DNA from: Leptospira kobayashii
Lineage (GTDB): Bacteria > Spirochaetota > Leptospiria > Leptospirales > Leptospiraceae
Assembly (NCBI RefSeq): GCF_003114835.2
Contig: NZ_AP025028.1
Span: forward strand, 2,880,001 to 2,944,000
DNA length: 64,000 nucleotides
Direction of reading: 5' to 3'
Part shown: positions 18,238 through 28,170 of the stretch, piece after piece
Numbering within the stretch: the first letter of the stretch is position 1
How the letters are laid out: each line of letters opens with the position of its first letter
The notes under the pieces: generated by a model
Told to the model about the DNA's origin: nothing
What the model saw: only the letters and a program-made list of their open reading frames with translations
Databases searched by the model: none
Translations under genes and position numbers: made by a program

Positions 18238-20184
18238 ATGTTTCCCGAATTCAAAAGCGACAATTTATCAGAAAAAGAAAAATCCATAGAAGCCAAAATG
18301 GAGTCCAACAAGAAGGAAGTAGAATCCCTTTTAAAAAACTCTCCTTTAAGTTTTGCCAATTTTTTAAAACCATACCAAACGATTCATACCGAACTTTCCG
18401 ATCTTAGCACGGAACTTTCTCATATTCATTCCGTTAAAAACAGCGAAGAATCTCAGACCATCTATACCAGAGTGATTCCCAAACTAACAGAGTATTATAC
18501 GGACTTGGGACAAAACGAATCCGTATACAATGCCTTTCTCGAAATTCAGAAATCGGATAAAACACTTACCAAAGAGCAGAAAAAAGTTTTGGATAATGAA
18601 ATCAGAGATTTTCGTTTGTCAGGCGTAGGGCTTGCTCAGGATAAAAAAGACAAATTAAAAGACCTACGTATCCGTCATTCCGAACTCACCAATCAATTTT
18701 CCCAGAATGTATTGAATGCGACAAATTCTTTTGAGATGATCCTTTCCGAAGAAGATGTAAAAGGTATGCCGGAAGGAGAACTCGTTGCGGCAAGAACGGA
18801 AGACGGTAAATACAAATTCACATTACAATTTCCAAGTTACATCGCTTATATGACCTATGGGCCGAACCGGGAAAAAAGAAAGGAACTTTACAAAGCATAC
18901 TCCACACGGGCTCCCGAAAACGGAAAAATCCTGGAAGAGATTCTGAAAATCAAAAAAGAAGAAGCGAGTCTTTTGGATTTTAAAAATTATGCAGAACTCA
19001 GTCTTGCTACGAAAGTAGCGGACACCCCGGAACAGGTATTAGGTTTTCTTCGCAACCTTGCCGCAAAAGCAAAACCCATTGCGGAAAAAGAATTAAAAAC
19101 TCTGAGAGATTTTGCAAAAGAACGAGGACAGGAAGAAATCGAATCCGCAGATTTGATGTTTTACTCGGAACAATTGAAAAAAGAAACATTCGATTACGAA
19201 GAGGAAAAATACCGCCCTTATTTGGAAAAAGAGTCAGTCACCAAAGGAACCTTCCGATTCTTGGAATCTTTATTAGGCATTCAGTTCCAGGAAGTAAAAA
19301 CACCTGTTTGGCATCCGTCTGTGCTCTGTTATGATTTGGTCATTGATAAGGAAGTGAGATCGAGGCTCTATCTGGACCTGGAAGCAAGAAAGGATAAAAA
19401 GGGCGGTGCATGGATGCACAATTGGAAGCCTCATTTTATCGATGAAAAAGGAAAGGAAACTCTGCCGATTGCATTTGTCATCGGAAACTTCCCTGCCGCG
19501 ACCAAAGACCATCCGTCATTACTCAAACCGAATGATGTGGTGACATTATTTCACGAACTGGGTCACGCACTCCATCATCTTCTTTCCCGAGTAGGAGAAG
19601 CATTTGTCAGCGGGGTCAACGGAGTGGAATGGGACGCAGTGGAATTTCCTTCCCAGTTTCTGGAAAATTTCGCCTATGAACCGAAAGTTCTCACTCTCTT
19701 CGCCAAACACTACCAGACGGGAGAAACAATACCTCAGTCTTTTATCGATGTGATGGTAAATGCGAAAAATTTCCAATCCGCTATGGGAGTGGTCCGCCAA
19801 TTGGAATTTGCCATCTTCGATATGCTCATCCATCTGGATTCACCTAACGAAGAAGGAGTGCAAAAAATATTGGAACAAGTCAGGGACGAAGTAAGTGTAA
19901 TTAAGCCTCCTTCTTTCAACCGTTTCCAAAATTCATTCTCTCATATCTTTGCGGGCGGTTATGCGGCGGGGTACTATTCCTACAAATGGGCGGAACTACT
20001 TTCCGCAAACGCTTACTTTTCCTTTGTGGATAAAGGAGTGTTTGATCTGAAGTTAGCGGAACATTTCAGAAAGACGGTTCTCGAGAAAGGCGGTTCCGAA
20101 AATGCAATGGTATTATTTCGGGACTTTTACGGAAAAGACCCCGAAATTGAAGCTTTACTCAGACTGAACGGGATTGCGGCTTAA
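18238..20184 (+). CDS. M3-family zinc oligopeptidase (oligopeptidase A/F-like)
   Basis: 648 residues, close to PrlC/Dcp-type enzymes. An alpha-helical N-terminal half is followed by the M3 catalytic domain with zinc motif LFHELGHALHHLLS near residue 440 (HExxH, catalytic Glu) and the third ligand in the following NGVEWDAVEFPSQFLENF. The conserved FAGGYAAGYYSYKWAELL lies near 570-590. No signal peptide, so it is cytoplasmic. It degrades peptides left by ATP-dependent proteases or cleaved signal peptides. It overlaps the convergent SCO gene by 30 bp. Confidence 0.88.
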   Translation: MFPEFKSDNLSEKEKSIEAKMESNKKEVESLLKNSPLSFANFLKPYQTIHTELSDLSTELSHIHSVKNSEESQTIYTRVIPKLTEYYTDLGQNESVYNAFLEIQKSDKTLTKEQKKVLDNEIRDFRLSGVGLAQDKKDKLKDLRIRHSELTNQFSQNVLNATNSFEMILSEEDVKGMPEGELVAARTEDGKYKFTLQFPSYIAYMTYGPNREKRKELYKAYSTRAPENGKILEEILKIKKEEASLLDFKNYAELSLATKVADTPEQVLGFLRNLAAKAKPIAEKELKTLRDFAKERGQEEIESADLMFYSEQLKKETFDYEEEKYRPYLEKESVTKGTFRFLESLLGIQFQEVKTPVWHPSVLCYDLVIDKEVRSRLYLDLEARKDKKGGAWMHNWKPHFIDEKGKETLPIAFVIGNFPAATKDHPSLLKPNDVVTLFHELGHALHHLLSRVGEAFVSGVNGVEWDAVEFPSQFLENFAYEPKVLTLFAKHYQTGETIPQSFIDVMVNAKNFQSAMGVVRQLEFAIFDMLIHLDSPNEEGVQKILEQVRDEVSVIKPPSFNRFQNSFSHIFAGGYAAGYYSYKWAELLSANAYFSFVDKGVFDLKLAEHFRKTVLEKGGSENAMVLFRDFYGKDPEIEALLRLNGIAA

Positions 20185-20745
20185 AGCCTCGATGGTTTTT
20201 GCGAAAGTTTCCGCATCTTCGGTGGATTTCAAAAGTTTTCTCGTTTTTCGATTCGCATCCAGAACATAAACATAGGTGGAATGATCGATCGTTCCATCTT
20301 TTGTTTCTTCAACGAAAGCTGCATATTGCTTCACCAAACGGTTGGTAGTTGTCTGATCGAAAGAAAATCCGGAAACGTTTTTTAGAAAAAAGCTTACGTA
20401 TTTCTGAACCGTTTCCGGGCCGTCCCGCAACGGATCAATGGAGATAAAAACAGTCCGAAAGGAATTTTTTGTTTTCTCGTCTAATATCTGCTCTGCGTTT
20501 TTTATTTTAGACAACATATTCGGACAAAAATCGGGACAGTATGTGTATCCGAAAAATACAAGCAATACCGGTTCTTTAAAATCCTTTAAAGATACCATTT
20601 TTCCCGACTTATCTTTTTCGGAAAAATCTCCACCCAAAGGAAGTTCGCTGAATTCAATTCCGGCCTTGCAACCGGCAAAGAAAAAACAAAGGGAAAGACA
20701 AAAAAATAAAATACGAATGCTAAACCCAAGAAAAACTTTTTTCAT
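20155..20745 (-). CDS. SCO1/SenC-family copper lipoprotein
   Basis: About 196 residues from ATG at 20745 (GTG 20754 is possible). Signal MKKVFLGFSIRILFFCLSLC then FFAGC, a lipobox. Thioredoxin fold with the copper motif FGYTYCPDFCPNML (CxxxC) near residue 75 and the distal His in DHSTYVYVLD near 158; both are needed for Cu(I) binding. SCO proteins load the CuA centre of cytochrome c oxidase. The next upstream gene encodes a PCu(A)C copper chaperone, which fits the same pathway. Confidence 0.88.
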   Translation of the reverse strand: MKKVFLGFSIRILFFCLSLCFFFAGCKAGIEFSELPLGGDFSEKDKSGKMVSLKDFKEPVLLVFFGYTYCPDFCPNMLSKIKNAEQILDEKTKNSFRTVFISIDPLRDGPETVQKYVSFFLKNVSGFSFDQTTTNRLVKQYAAFVEETKDGTIDHSTYVYVLDANRKTRKLLKSTEDAETFAKTIEALSRNPVQSE

Positions 20746-20775
20746 ATAAATCACGAAAATGAATCCACTCCTAAA

Positions 20776-21237
20776 CTACTTCACCACCGCATCCCAAACG
20801 AGCGTCTCTCCATTGGACAGAGCAAACTGAATTCGAAGCGTCTCGGATATCTCTTTCTTTTTACCGATGAGCATCAAATGACTTCCTCCCTTGTCCAAAA
20901 GGATTTCTTTTCCCGACGGAAGTGGAATGGGAAAATCCACTTTTCTCATCCTGGCGATCCCATCTTCCAAAAAGGAAGTATGCCATTCAACAGTATCAAA
21001 TCCTTCCGCGCGAATCTCTTTGATACCGATATCAGAATCTCTTAAATTTGTAATTTTCCCATAACCCGCGGTGACTGTAGCGGATTCAGGGATTTTTCTG
21101 ACCCAAAACCCCGCCAGGATTCCGGATTCTTCTTTTTGCACCAACAATTCCTCTGTCGCATTTGTACATGAAAAGTACAAATTGACTTGAAATAGAAAGA
21201 GAATTGTCAAAATGATTGTATTTAAATTTCGAAACAA
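20776..21237 (-). CDS. PCu(A)C-family periplasmic copper chaperone lipoprotein
   Basis: 153 residues. A signal followed by VNLYFSC suggests lipidation at Cys24. The family motif is present: His in EWHTSFLEDG, Met ten residues later in ARMRKV, then GGSHLMLIG with His and Met about 22 residues on. This Cu(I) chaperone passes copper to SCO and CuA. The start is TTG at 21237 (or TTG 21210); no ATG is available before the lipobox. It is divergent from the hydrolase gene, whose ATG is only 9 bp away. Probably an operon with the SCO gene 30 bp downstream. Confidence 0.83.
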   Translation of the reverse strand: MFRNLNTIILTILFLFQVNLYFSCTNATEELLVQKEESGILAGFWVRKIPESATVTAGYGKITNLRDSDIGIKEIRAEGFDTVEWHTSFLEDGIARMRKVDFPIPLPSGKEILLDKGGSHLMLIGKKKEISETLRIQFALSNGETLVWDAVVK

Positions 21238-21246
21238 GAGAACCCC

Positions 21247-22275
21247 ATGAAAATTTTTGGAAAATGGATTACCGCAATTTTACTCATCCTTACCTCCTTT
21301 TTAACAACTACGTATTTTTTAAACCAGCCAAATTATAGTTTCCAACCGGAATCCGCCAATCTTCCGTTCGATTCGTACTTTCAAAAGGAATTGGAAGTCA
21401 GCAAAAACGAAGGAACCAAAGAAGGCAATGAGGAGAGATTGATTCGTTTTAGCGAAGAAAAAACACCCATCGCCATTCTTTACATCCACGGATTCGGAGC
21501 CAGTCGTGCGGAAGGCGAAGAAGTCATGGACAAAGTTGCGGACTACTTTCAGGCAAACACATATTATGTGCGACTTCCCGGTCACGGAACCAATGTGGAA
21601 GATCATTTGAACACTCCTTTCCAATCCTATCTCCAGGATGCGGAAACAGCACTTCTCGAATCCACTCAGTTAGGTGAAAAGCTAGTGTTGGTCGGAACAA
21701 GCATGGGTGGACTCATTTCATCCTATTTGGCGGCAAAATACCCAGATAAAATTTCCGCAGTGATCCTTGCTTCTCCGTTCTATGACTTTTCCGATCCGTC
21801 GGCAAATCTTTATAAGTTCACTTGGGGTTCCACATTCGTCGATTTGATTTTAGGAAAGATTCGCAAATCGGCGGAACTGGATCCGAAAGATCAGTCTTAT
21901 AAGTTTTGGTATAAAAACCAATATTACGGAGCGATTCAAAATTTAATGAATCTGAAAAGATTCATCGATAAGGGAGATCCTTTGTCTCACATCGAAGAAC
22001 CGGTGCTCGTTTTCTATTATTATAAATCGGAAGAAGAACAAGATAGATCCGCATCCGTTCCCGCAATGATTTCCGGATTTGAAAAAATCCAATCTGGCCC
22101 GAAAGCAAATCCGCTTAACAAAATAGTAAAAGTGGAAAAAGGAGCACATGTTCTTTTGTCCAAATATTCCGAGACAGACAAACCTTTGTTATTTCAAGAA
22201 ATCACCGAATTTATCACGAAAACTACGGGTGCGGTTCAAACAAAACCGAACAACTCAAAGAAGCCCAAACGATAG
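21247..22275 (+). CDS. Alpha/beta hydrolase (lipase/esterase-like), membrane-anchored
   Basis: 342 residues. A hydrophobic N-terminus (ITAILLILTSFLTTTYF) acts as anchor or signal. The hydrolase core shows the oxyanion loop ILYIHGFGAS, YYVRLPGHGTNVEDH and the nucleophile elbow VGTSMGGLISS (Ser in GTSMGG), with the acid in EEPVLVFYYYKSEEEQD and His in KGAHVLLSK. It resembles carboxylesterases and monoacylglycerol lipases. The 3' end overlaps the convergent histidine kinase gene by 21 bp. Substrate unknown. Confidence 0.8.
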   Translation: MKIFGKWITAILLILTSFLTTTYFLNQPNYSFQPESANLPFDSYFQKELEVSKNEGTKEGNEERLIRFSEEKTPIAILYIHGFGASRAEGEEVMDKVADYFQANTYYVRLPGHGTNVEDHLNTPFQSYLQDAETALLESTQLGEKLVLVGTSMGGLISSYLAAKYPDKISAVILASPFYDFSDPSANLYKFTWGSTFVDLILGKIRKSAELDPKDQSYKFWYKNQYYGAIQNLMNLKRFIDKGDPLSHIEEPVLVFYYYKSEEEQDRSASVPAMISGFEKIQSGPKANPLNKIVKVEKGAHVLLSKYSETDKPLLFQEITEFITKTTGAVQTKPNNSKKPKR

Positions 22276-24195
22276 CAAAATAGATTCGTAAAGTTCATCG
22301 ATGGATATTGGTTTGGTTCGAACCAATATCCCTTCCTTTTCCAATGTTTCCAAATCCACACCTTCCGCATTTCCCGTATACAAGACAGCCGATAGATTCG
22401 GTGCTTTTTCCTTTAGTTTCCGAATCAAATTCAATCCGTTGATATCTTTCATTCTATAATCGGAGAGAACAAAATCAGGCAATTCCTGTTTGGAATATTC
22501 CAAAGCTGCAATGGAAGATTCGAATAAAATCGGTTCTATATTTTTCAAAGAAAGAACCGTTGCTATCGATTCACGGGCAGGTTCATCGTCTTCCACAATC
22601 CAGATTTTCTTTTTGGAAACTATATCCCAATGGGAACCTGTATTTCCGGAATTCATATTCGGCAAAGGAACGGGGGCCACCGAAATTTCCTTTTCCAAAG
22701 GAAGATCAATCGATAGTATCAAACCTGTTTCGGTATTTTTTTCAAGTCTTACCTCACCACCCCAGTTTTTCACATAACGGTTGAGAAGGTGAAGACCTTT
22801 CCATTTGATCTCTTCTTCTTCGAAAATGGATTTTTGCATAAAATCATTTATGGAAAGATTCGATACCGCGAGGCCGGTAAATTCCAAAGAAATCAAGACC
22901 CTGTCTTCCAATGAATCCGCTTGCGACCAGGGGATTTGTTTCGTGGAAAGATGAATCAATCCTTCTTTTTTGTCCTCCCAAGGAAAAACGGAACCTATCA
23001 CTAGTTCGCCGATTAATTTGCAGATGCGAACCGGATCTATTTTTACAAAAAGAGGCTCGAAAGAAAAAGAACATTCCAATTGCACATTTTTCGGAATCTC
23101 TGCAAGTAGAATGGGGATATTGGATTCCAAAATGGATGAAATCTCCACGATGGAGATCGCCTCTTCGTCGTTTTTTTTGGAAAACCGGATGATACGATGA
23201 ATCATAGAACGGGCGCTATTTGCTGCCATTCCTATCTTCTCCAAGTAGTCTGACAATTTGTCTTTGGAGGTAGCAAGATCCTGTTTGGAGAGGATTTCCT
23301 TTCCCAACTGAGAAAACACATGGATAGGTTGCAGATAATTGTTCAAGTCGTGCGCCAGATTTCCCGCCAAATTTCCGATCGTTTCCATTTTTTGAGAATG
23401 TAGATTATAAGATTCGATTTGTTTTTTTTCCGTTAAGTCATCCAAGAGTAGATAATAAAAATTGGGACGACCTTCCGAGTTTCGAAAAATATTGGTTCGG
23501 CGGTAAATGTTGATTCGTCTTCCGTCCTTTCTATATAAAACGGATTCTCCGAATTCCATTCCGTCGCCCATAAGGGAAAAATAATCCTTTTCCTCTTTGG
23601 AAAGTCCTATTTTATTTACCCGCTTCATATTAAGATAAGTCAAATCTTCGATCGAATATCCCGTTATCTCCGTAAAACGGGCGTTAACCCTAAAATATCC
23701 TCCTTCCCAGTCCTGTAACGCCATCCCTAAAGATGCATTTTCAAAAAGACTTACCGAAAATTGGATTTGTTCGCGGATATTGTCCTCGTTGATTTTTTGA
23801 TTGGTAACATCATTCACATATCCGATCCCTAAAATTTGATCGGAAACCTGAGAGAGATTTACCGATTTTTCATTGAAATGAAACCAACGGGGGTGTTCCC
23901 CTTTTTCCAATAAGAATCGAATATCAAATTCGACTCTGGTGCCTGCGGGAGATTGGGTGAGAGATTTGGTTTGGGACTGCCAAAGAGGTTTGTCCTCTTT
24001 ATGAATCAGAGAAAGAAGTTCCGATTTTGCGGTAAGATCCTGGGCACCCGAAACCCCGAAGGTTTTCTGAAAATACTCGTTTGTGAATAGTAGTTTTCCG
24101 GAAACGATTTCAAATAGATATATCCCCCCGGAATAGGTTTCCGGTAACAATCGAAAGAAATCTATCATTCCGCTTGATTCCTGACTCATTTGCAT
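22255..24195 (-). CDS. PAS-PAS hybrid histidine kinase with degenerate ATPase domain and C-terminal receiver
   Basis: 646 residues, no transmembrane segment. Two PAS domains (about 12-130 and 145-258), a HisKA-like dimer helix with His282 in NLAHDLNNYLQP, an ATPase-like region at 370-500, and a receiver at 528-646 with Asp579 (FVLSDYRM) and the conserved Lys in VRTKPIS. The ATPase region looks degenerate: the N-box Asn is not visible (ICKLIGELVIGSVFP) and the G1 Asp-x-Gly-x-Gly is replaced by LEFTGLAVS. The C-terminal GLHLLNRYVKNWGGEVRLE still matches the fold. It may be a phosphotransfer or phosphatase module needing a partner kinase. It is divergent from tatA. Confidence 0.8.
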   Translation of the reverse strand: MQMSQESSGMIDFFRLLPETYSGGIYLFEIVSGKLLFTNEYFQKTFGVSGAQDLTAKSELLSLIHKEDKPLWQSQTKSLTQSPAGTRVEFDIRFLLEKGEHPRWFHFNEKSVNLSQVSDQILGIGYVNDVTNQKINEDNIREQIQFSVSLFENASLGMALQDWEGGYFRVNARFTEITGYSIEDLTYLNMKRVNKIGLSKEEKDYFSLMGDGMEFGESVLYRKDGRRINIYRRTNIFRNSEGRPNFYYLLLDDLTEKKQIESYNLHSQKMETIGNLAGNLAHDLNNYLQPIHVFSQLGKEILSKQDLATSKDKLSDYLEKIGMAANSARSMIHRIIRFSKKNDEEAISIVEISSILESNIPILLAEIPKNVQLECSFSFEPLFVKIDPVRICKLIGELVIGSVFPWEDKKEGLIHLSTKQIPWSQADSLEDRVLISLEFTGLAVSNLSINDFMQKSIFEEEEIKWKGLHLLNRYVKNWGGEVRLEKNTETGLILSIDLPLEKEISVAPVPLPNMNSGNTGSHWDIVSKKKIWIVEDDEPARESIATVLSLKNIEPILFESSIAALEYSKQELPDFVLSDYRMKDINGLNLIRKLKEKAPNLSAVLYTGNAEGVDLETLEKEGILVRTKPISIDELYESILLSFGLL

Positions 24196-24219
24196 AGATA
24201 TTGTAACTAAGAGGAAATT

Positions 24220-24480
24220 ATGCTCCAGATTCCTATTTCTTTTCTACCCCCACTTGCTTTTTTCAATCTTGGCCCTTGGGAAATTGCACTCATCGTTTTT
24301 TTGGCTCTGCTCTTTTTTGGTGGCAAACGCCTTCCTTCGCTCGCAAAGGATTTAGGCTCAGGCATCAAAGAATTTCGTAAGTCCTTAACCGGCTCCACAG
24401 ACGATGAGCCTACCAGTTCGATTCCTCAAAATGAATCCCTGGAAAAAGAAACTACCAAACCGAAGAAGAAAAAAGCATAA
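24220..24480 (+). CDS. tatA: Sec-independent translocase component TatA/TatE
   Basis: 86 residues. An N-terminal membrane helix with the family signature (LGPWEIALIVFLALLFFGG, then KRLPSLAKDLGSGIKEFRKS amphipathic helix) and a charged Lys-rich tail. TatA polymerises to form the passage for folded twin-arginine proteins. A longer extracytoplasmic N-terminus than usual precedes the helix. It is followed after 12 bp by tatC; no separate tatB is present, so this is a minimal two-component TatAC system. Confidence 0.9.
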   Translation: MLQIPISFLPPLAFFNLGPWEIALIVFLALLFFGGKRLPSLAKDLGSGIKEFRKSLTGSTDDEPTSSIPQNESLEKETTKPKKKKA

Positions 24481-24492
24481 ATTCTTTAAGCC

Positions 24493-25284
24493 TTGGCGAA
24501 AGTAAAAAAAACAAAACCTCTCCCCTTACCCGAAAACTCAGAAATTAGGGAAAAAGTCATGACCCTGGGCGAACACTTGGAAGAGCTTCGCCAAAGGCTT
24601 ATTTACTCCATGCTCGTGATTTTTGCGTTTATGGTGGTGACTTTGTATTTTGGAGCGGAAATCCATTCCATTTTGATCAGTCCTTACCGGGCAGTGCTTG
24701 GTCCCAACGCACATTTTTTTCAAATCCAGTTGATGGCGCCGTTTATCATCTATTTGAAAACTTCATTTCTGCTATCGGTTCTTGTGGCATTGCCGATTTT
24801 GCTATTTATCCTTTGGGGATTTATCGTTCCTGCAGTGGACTCCAGAACCGAAAAATGGGGAAAGTTCATCATCTTATTTTCCACACTTCTTTTTTGGTCG
24901 GGACTCTTGCTTTGTTGGTTCACCGTTTTTGAAAATTTCTTAAGAGTCTTTCTTGTAGTTTTGAGACCGGAAGGGATAGATCCCTATCTTCCTATTGATG
25001 AATACTATGATTTATTTTTTAATCTTCATCTCGTTTTCGGAGCTTCATTTCAATTGCCGATTGTTTTGATTTTACTGGGAAGAATCGGCATACTCTCCTC
25101 CGGTTTTTTGCTTTCCAAATGGAGAGAAGGAATTCTGATAATCGCTGTCGTTTCTGCGGTGCTTTCTCCCGGACCGGATGTATTTTCCATGATGATGTTA
25201 CTTGTGCCATTGAGCTTTTTGTTTTTTGTATCAGCCATTTTGATGAAGATATTGGAACGATCGGATAAAAAACATGAATATTAG
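24493..25284 (+). CDS. tatC: Sec-independent protein translocase TatC
   Basis: 263 residues with six membrane helices. Typical N-terminal motif [17 protein letters not shown], Glu in the first periplasmic region, and the FxxFxxFxxPFI-like segment [14 protein letters not shown]. TatC recognises the twin-arginine signal peptide. The frame opens at TTG 24493; ATG at 24559 ([11 protein letters not shown]) is an equally plausible start. It overlaps the next gene by 11 bp. Confidence 0.92.
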   Translation: MAKVKKTKPLPLPENSEIREKVMTLGEHLEELRQRLIYSMLVIFAFMVVTLYFGAEIHSILISPYRAVLGPNAHFFQIQLMAPFIIYLKTSFLLSVLVALPILLFILWGFIVPAVDSRTEKWGKFIILFSTLLFWSGLLLCWFTVFENFLRVFLVVLRPEGIDPYLPIDEYYDLFFNLHLVFGASFQLPIVLILLGRIGILSSGFLLSKWREGILIIAVVSAVLSPGPDVFSMMMLLVPLSFLFFVSAILMKILERSDKKHEY

Positions 25285-26383
25285 AAAATTAAGCGTTCGC
25301 ACTAAAATCCCAATCCTACTGGGACTATTCTCATTCTGTTTATTTTTAATTCTTTTTCTAGTATCCGAATTTGCTTTCCGTCACTGGCAAAACCCAACGG
25401 GAAAAAGTACGATCGCATTCAAAATGTTAGGACTGTATTTGTCCCTAATATTTGCAGGATGCGTTGCGGGACTCGCCTACTATCTATTAGGTTTTATTTA
25501 CAAAATATTCCGACATATCGCAAGTGAAATCCAACACAAAGATCTTTCCGCGAGCGAAGACAGAGCGGACGAGTTTACGGAAGAAACATCCATCATTCGT
25601 TCCATCAAACTCGCATTGTTCCAGGCGGGGAACGGAACTCTCGGCGCCATAGGTAGCGAAGATCCGAATTGGGTGGAAACGAAGGCTACTAGTCTTTTGC
25701 GACTTATGCCGGATATAGAATTGAAAAAAATCCACGGTTGGGACGTGTCCGCTTACCCCAGCGTAGTAAGACATGCTAACAGTGACTATATGCGGATTCT
25801 GAAAACCAAGGACGGTTTTGTGGGAATCCTTGCCGGTCATTTGGAAGCGGGGATTACGGAAGCTTCCGAGAGGCTCTTTGTTCATGGAATATTTTCCAGT
25901 TTTATCGATACGGAAGACACAACGGCACATGTTCTGACAAGAATAGAAACCGCACTCCGCAACCTCAGCCTAACTGGCCTTAAACTATCTCTATTCGGGG
26001 TGGGTGCGGAAAAAGACAAGTTGCAGTTTTTACATTTTATGGACATGCCTGTATTCCAATTCTCCAAACAAGGAATCCAAGTCATAGAAGGAAGCGGAGA
26101 TGATTCTTGGCACGCAGTTCATGATCATGAGTTTTCCGTGGCGGACGGAATCGAAGTGGGAGACTATTTGGTCTGGGGAAGCGATCGCACCTTACAAGAG
26201 TTTGGTTTGACCTCTTTTGAAATTATGGAGGAATTTGTGGATTATCTATTGGATTTGAATCCCAACTCTTCCAGAGAGATGCTTCTCGCTATCGCGAAAA
26301 AAATGCAAGGTCTGGGAAAAGAGAGAAACCTTACAAACCCGCTGGAAAACCTAAGCATCTTTGTGTTCCGCAGAACTAAATAA
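25274..26383 (+). CDS. Membrane protein with degenerate SpoIIE/PP2C-like domain
   Basis: 369 residues. Two transmembrane helices at about 12-32 and 46-70, then a cytoplasmic domain (150-368) that follows the SpoIIE/PP2C order: [23 protein letters not shown] in the place of the usual GDxxD and DVSGHG motifs, [30 protein letters not shown], and [16 protein letters not shown] where active members have YTDGxxE. The metal-binding Asp residues are thus largely missing, so a pseudophosphatase is likely. Translationally coupled to tatC by an 11-bp overlap. It may sense or regulate rather than dephosphorylate. Confidence 0.65.
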   Translation: MNIRKLSVRTKIPILLGLFSFCLFLILFLVSEFAFRHWQNPTGKSTIAFKMLGLYLSLIFAGCVAGLAYYLLGFIYKIFRHIASEIQHKDLSASEDRADEFTEETSIIRSIKLALFQAGNGTLGAIGSEDPNWVETKATSLLRLMPDIELKKIHGWDVSAYPSVVRHANSDYMRILKTKDGFVGILAGHLEAGITEASERLFVHGIFSSFIDTEDTTAHVLTRIETALRNLSLTGLKLSLFGVGAEKDKLQFLHFMDMPVFQFSKQGIQVIEGSGDDSWHAVHDHEFSVADGIEVGDYLVWGSDRTLQEFGLTSFEIMEEFVDYLLDLNPNSSREMLLAIAKKMQGLGKERNLTNPLENLSIFVFRRTK

Positions 26384-26438
26384 AACTTAAACCCCGACTA
26401 GAAAGGAATAGAAAGGGGATGAAAAACCGTTCTTGATT

Positions 26439-26840
26439 TTAAGAGTTGGATTTTTTCTGACTGATGAAATGCGCAGTTATTATGACTACCGGAAATACCA
26501 ATTCAGGAACAAGATAACCAATCCAAAGTCCGGCAGGTTCAGGTAAACCTACCACCGACATGGAAACAAGCCTTCCGATGGCAGCAATCAGTACTGCTAA
26601 AGCAAGTAAATAAACCAATGTAGTTTGAGTTCGAATCGTCCAAGCTGCCCAACCGCTAATCAAACCCAAAGACAGATAAACTCCCGCCATAAATCGATGC
26701 AGGTTGTCCAGCCTCGGGCTAGTTGTAGGCTCACCTAGATACATTTGCAGAGTTCCACCAAAGATAGCAATTGCAGCGATAAGAAACAAACAAATTTGTA
26801 CAATTCGCATACTAACGGATATTTTAGAATCTGCGTTCAT
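26439..26840 (-). CDS. DUF4345-like small membrane protein
   Basis: 133 residues with four predicted transmembrane helices. DUF4345-like features: LQMYLGEPTTSPRLDNLHRFMAGVY-type loop with conserved Asn-His-Arg and an IAAIGRLVSM helix. AAGGA lies six bases before ATG 26840. Monocistronic, between the tat operon and clpX. Function unknown. Confidence 0.7.
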   Translation of the reverse strand: MNADSKISVSMRIVQICLFLIAAIAIFGGTLQMYLGEPTTSPRLDNLHRFMAGVYLSLGLISGWAAWTIRTQTTLVYLLALAVLIAAIGRLVSMSVVGLPEPAGLWIGYLVPELVFPVVIITAHFISQKKSNS

Positions 26841-26875
26841 TATTTGATCCTTACTTTTTTAGATGATGAAACCAA

Positions 26876-28156
26876 TCAGGCGATTTTTTCTATATCGCCT
26901 TTGAGAATTGTAATCGGAGGTTCGTTTCGGAGGACAGTATCTTCCGTAACCACAACTTCCAATACATCCTTTCTGGATGGGATCTGAAACATCAAATCCA
27001 TCATAATGTCTTCGATGATCGCACGCAGTCCCCTCGCCCCACTTTCCCGTTTGATCGCAGTCGCAGCAATGGCGCCGATGGCGTCTTCCGTAAACTTGAG
27101 TTTTACATTCTCGATATCAAACATCTTTTGGTATTGTTTGAGGAGAGAGTTTTTAGGTTCGGTAAAAATAGATTTCAAAGATTCTACCGTTAATTCATCC
27201 AAGGTGGCAACGATCGGCAAACGACCGATAAATTCCGGAATCAAACCGAATTTCATCAAATCATCAGGGATCACATGATGAACCAAATTGTCATTGGTAT
27301 CGATTGCCTGGCCCATCTCGTTTACCGCTTCACCGGAATGGAATCCTATCGACTTAACACCAACTCTTTGTTTGATGATCTGGTCGAGGCCTACAAAAGC
27401 TCCCCCGCAAATGAACAGAATGTTTTTTGTTTCTACAGGGATGTATTCCTGGTGAGGATGTTTGCGTCCTCCTTGGGGAGGAACATTGGCAACAGTACCT
27501 TCTATGATTTTAAGCAATGCTTGTTGCACACCTTCGCCTGACACGTCTCTAGTGATCGAAGCGGAATCGGATTTGCGGGAAATCTTATCGATCTCGTCGA
27601 TATAAATGATTCCCATTTCCGCACGTTTTACATCGTTGTCGGAGTTTTGGATGAGTTTGAGAATGATGTTTTCCACATCCTCTCCCACATAACCCGCTTC
27701 CGTAAGTGCAGTCGCATCTACGATGGCAAAAGGAACTTTTAAAATACGAGCCAAAGTCTGGGCAAGCAAGGTCTTGCCCGATCCGGTAGGACCGATGAGC
27801 ATGATATTGGATTTTTCCAATTCCACTTCGCCCGCTTTGCGATCGTTATGAAAAATACGTTTGTAGTGATTGTAAACGGCAACAGCGAGTGCTTTTTTAG
27901 CCTGCTCCTGCCCGATCACGTACTGGTCTAAGATTTTTTTGATTTCAAGAGGTTTCGGAATATCGCCAACGATAGCGGTTTTTTCACCACCTTGCGGCTC
28001 TTCTGCGATGATTTCATTACAGAGAGAAATACATTCATCGCAGATATAAACTCCAGGACCTGCGACCAAACGACGAACCTCGTCTTGTGCTTTGCCACAA
28101 AATGAACAATGCAATTTTTCACGAGTATTCCCTGTTGTAGTCGGACGTTTGGTCAT
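26876..28156 (-). CDS. clpX: ATP-dependent Clp protease ATP-binding subunit ClpX
   Basis: 426 residues. N-terminal zinc domain ([15 protein letters not shown] and ICDECISLC, four Cys), Walker [13 protein letters not shown], Walker [10 protein letters not shown], pore loop [11 protein letters not shown]-type loop, and sensor 2 [10 protein letters not shown]. It forms a hexamer that recognises, unfolds and feeds substrates to ClpP. The clpP stop is 14 bp upstream. Third gene of tig-clpP-clpX. GGAG precedes the ATG. Confidence 0.97.
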   Translation of the reverse strand: MTKRPTTTGNTREKLHCSFCGKAQDEVRRLVAGPGVYICDECISLCNEIIAEEPQGGEKTAIVGDIPKPLEIKKILDQYVIGQEQAKKALAVAVYNHYKRIFHNDRKAGEVELEKSNIMLIGPTGSGKTLLAQTLARILKVPFAIVDATALTEAGYVGEDVENIILKLIQNSDNDVKRAEMGIIYIDEIDKISRKSDSASITRDVSGEGVQQALLKIIEGTVANVPPQGGRKHPHQEYIPVETKNILFICGGAFVGLDQIIKQRVGVKSIGFHSGEAVNEMGQAIDTNDNLVHHVIPDDLMKFGLIPEFIGRLPIVATLDELTVESLKSIFTEPKNSLLKQYQKMFDIENVKLKFTEDAIGAIAATAIKRESGARGLRAIIEDIMMDLMFQIPSRKDVLEVVVTEDTVLRNEPPITILKGDIEKIA

Positions 28157-28170
28157 GGAGAGCTCCTTTT

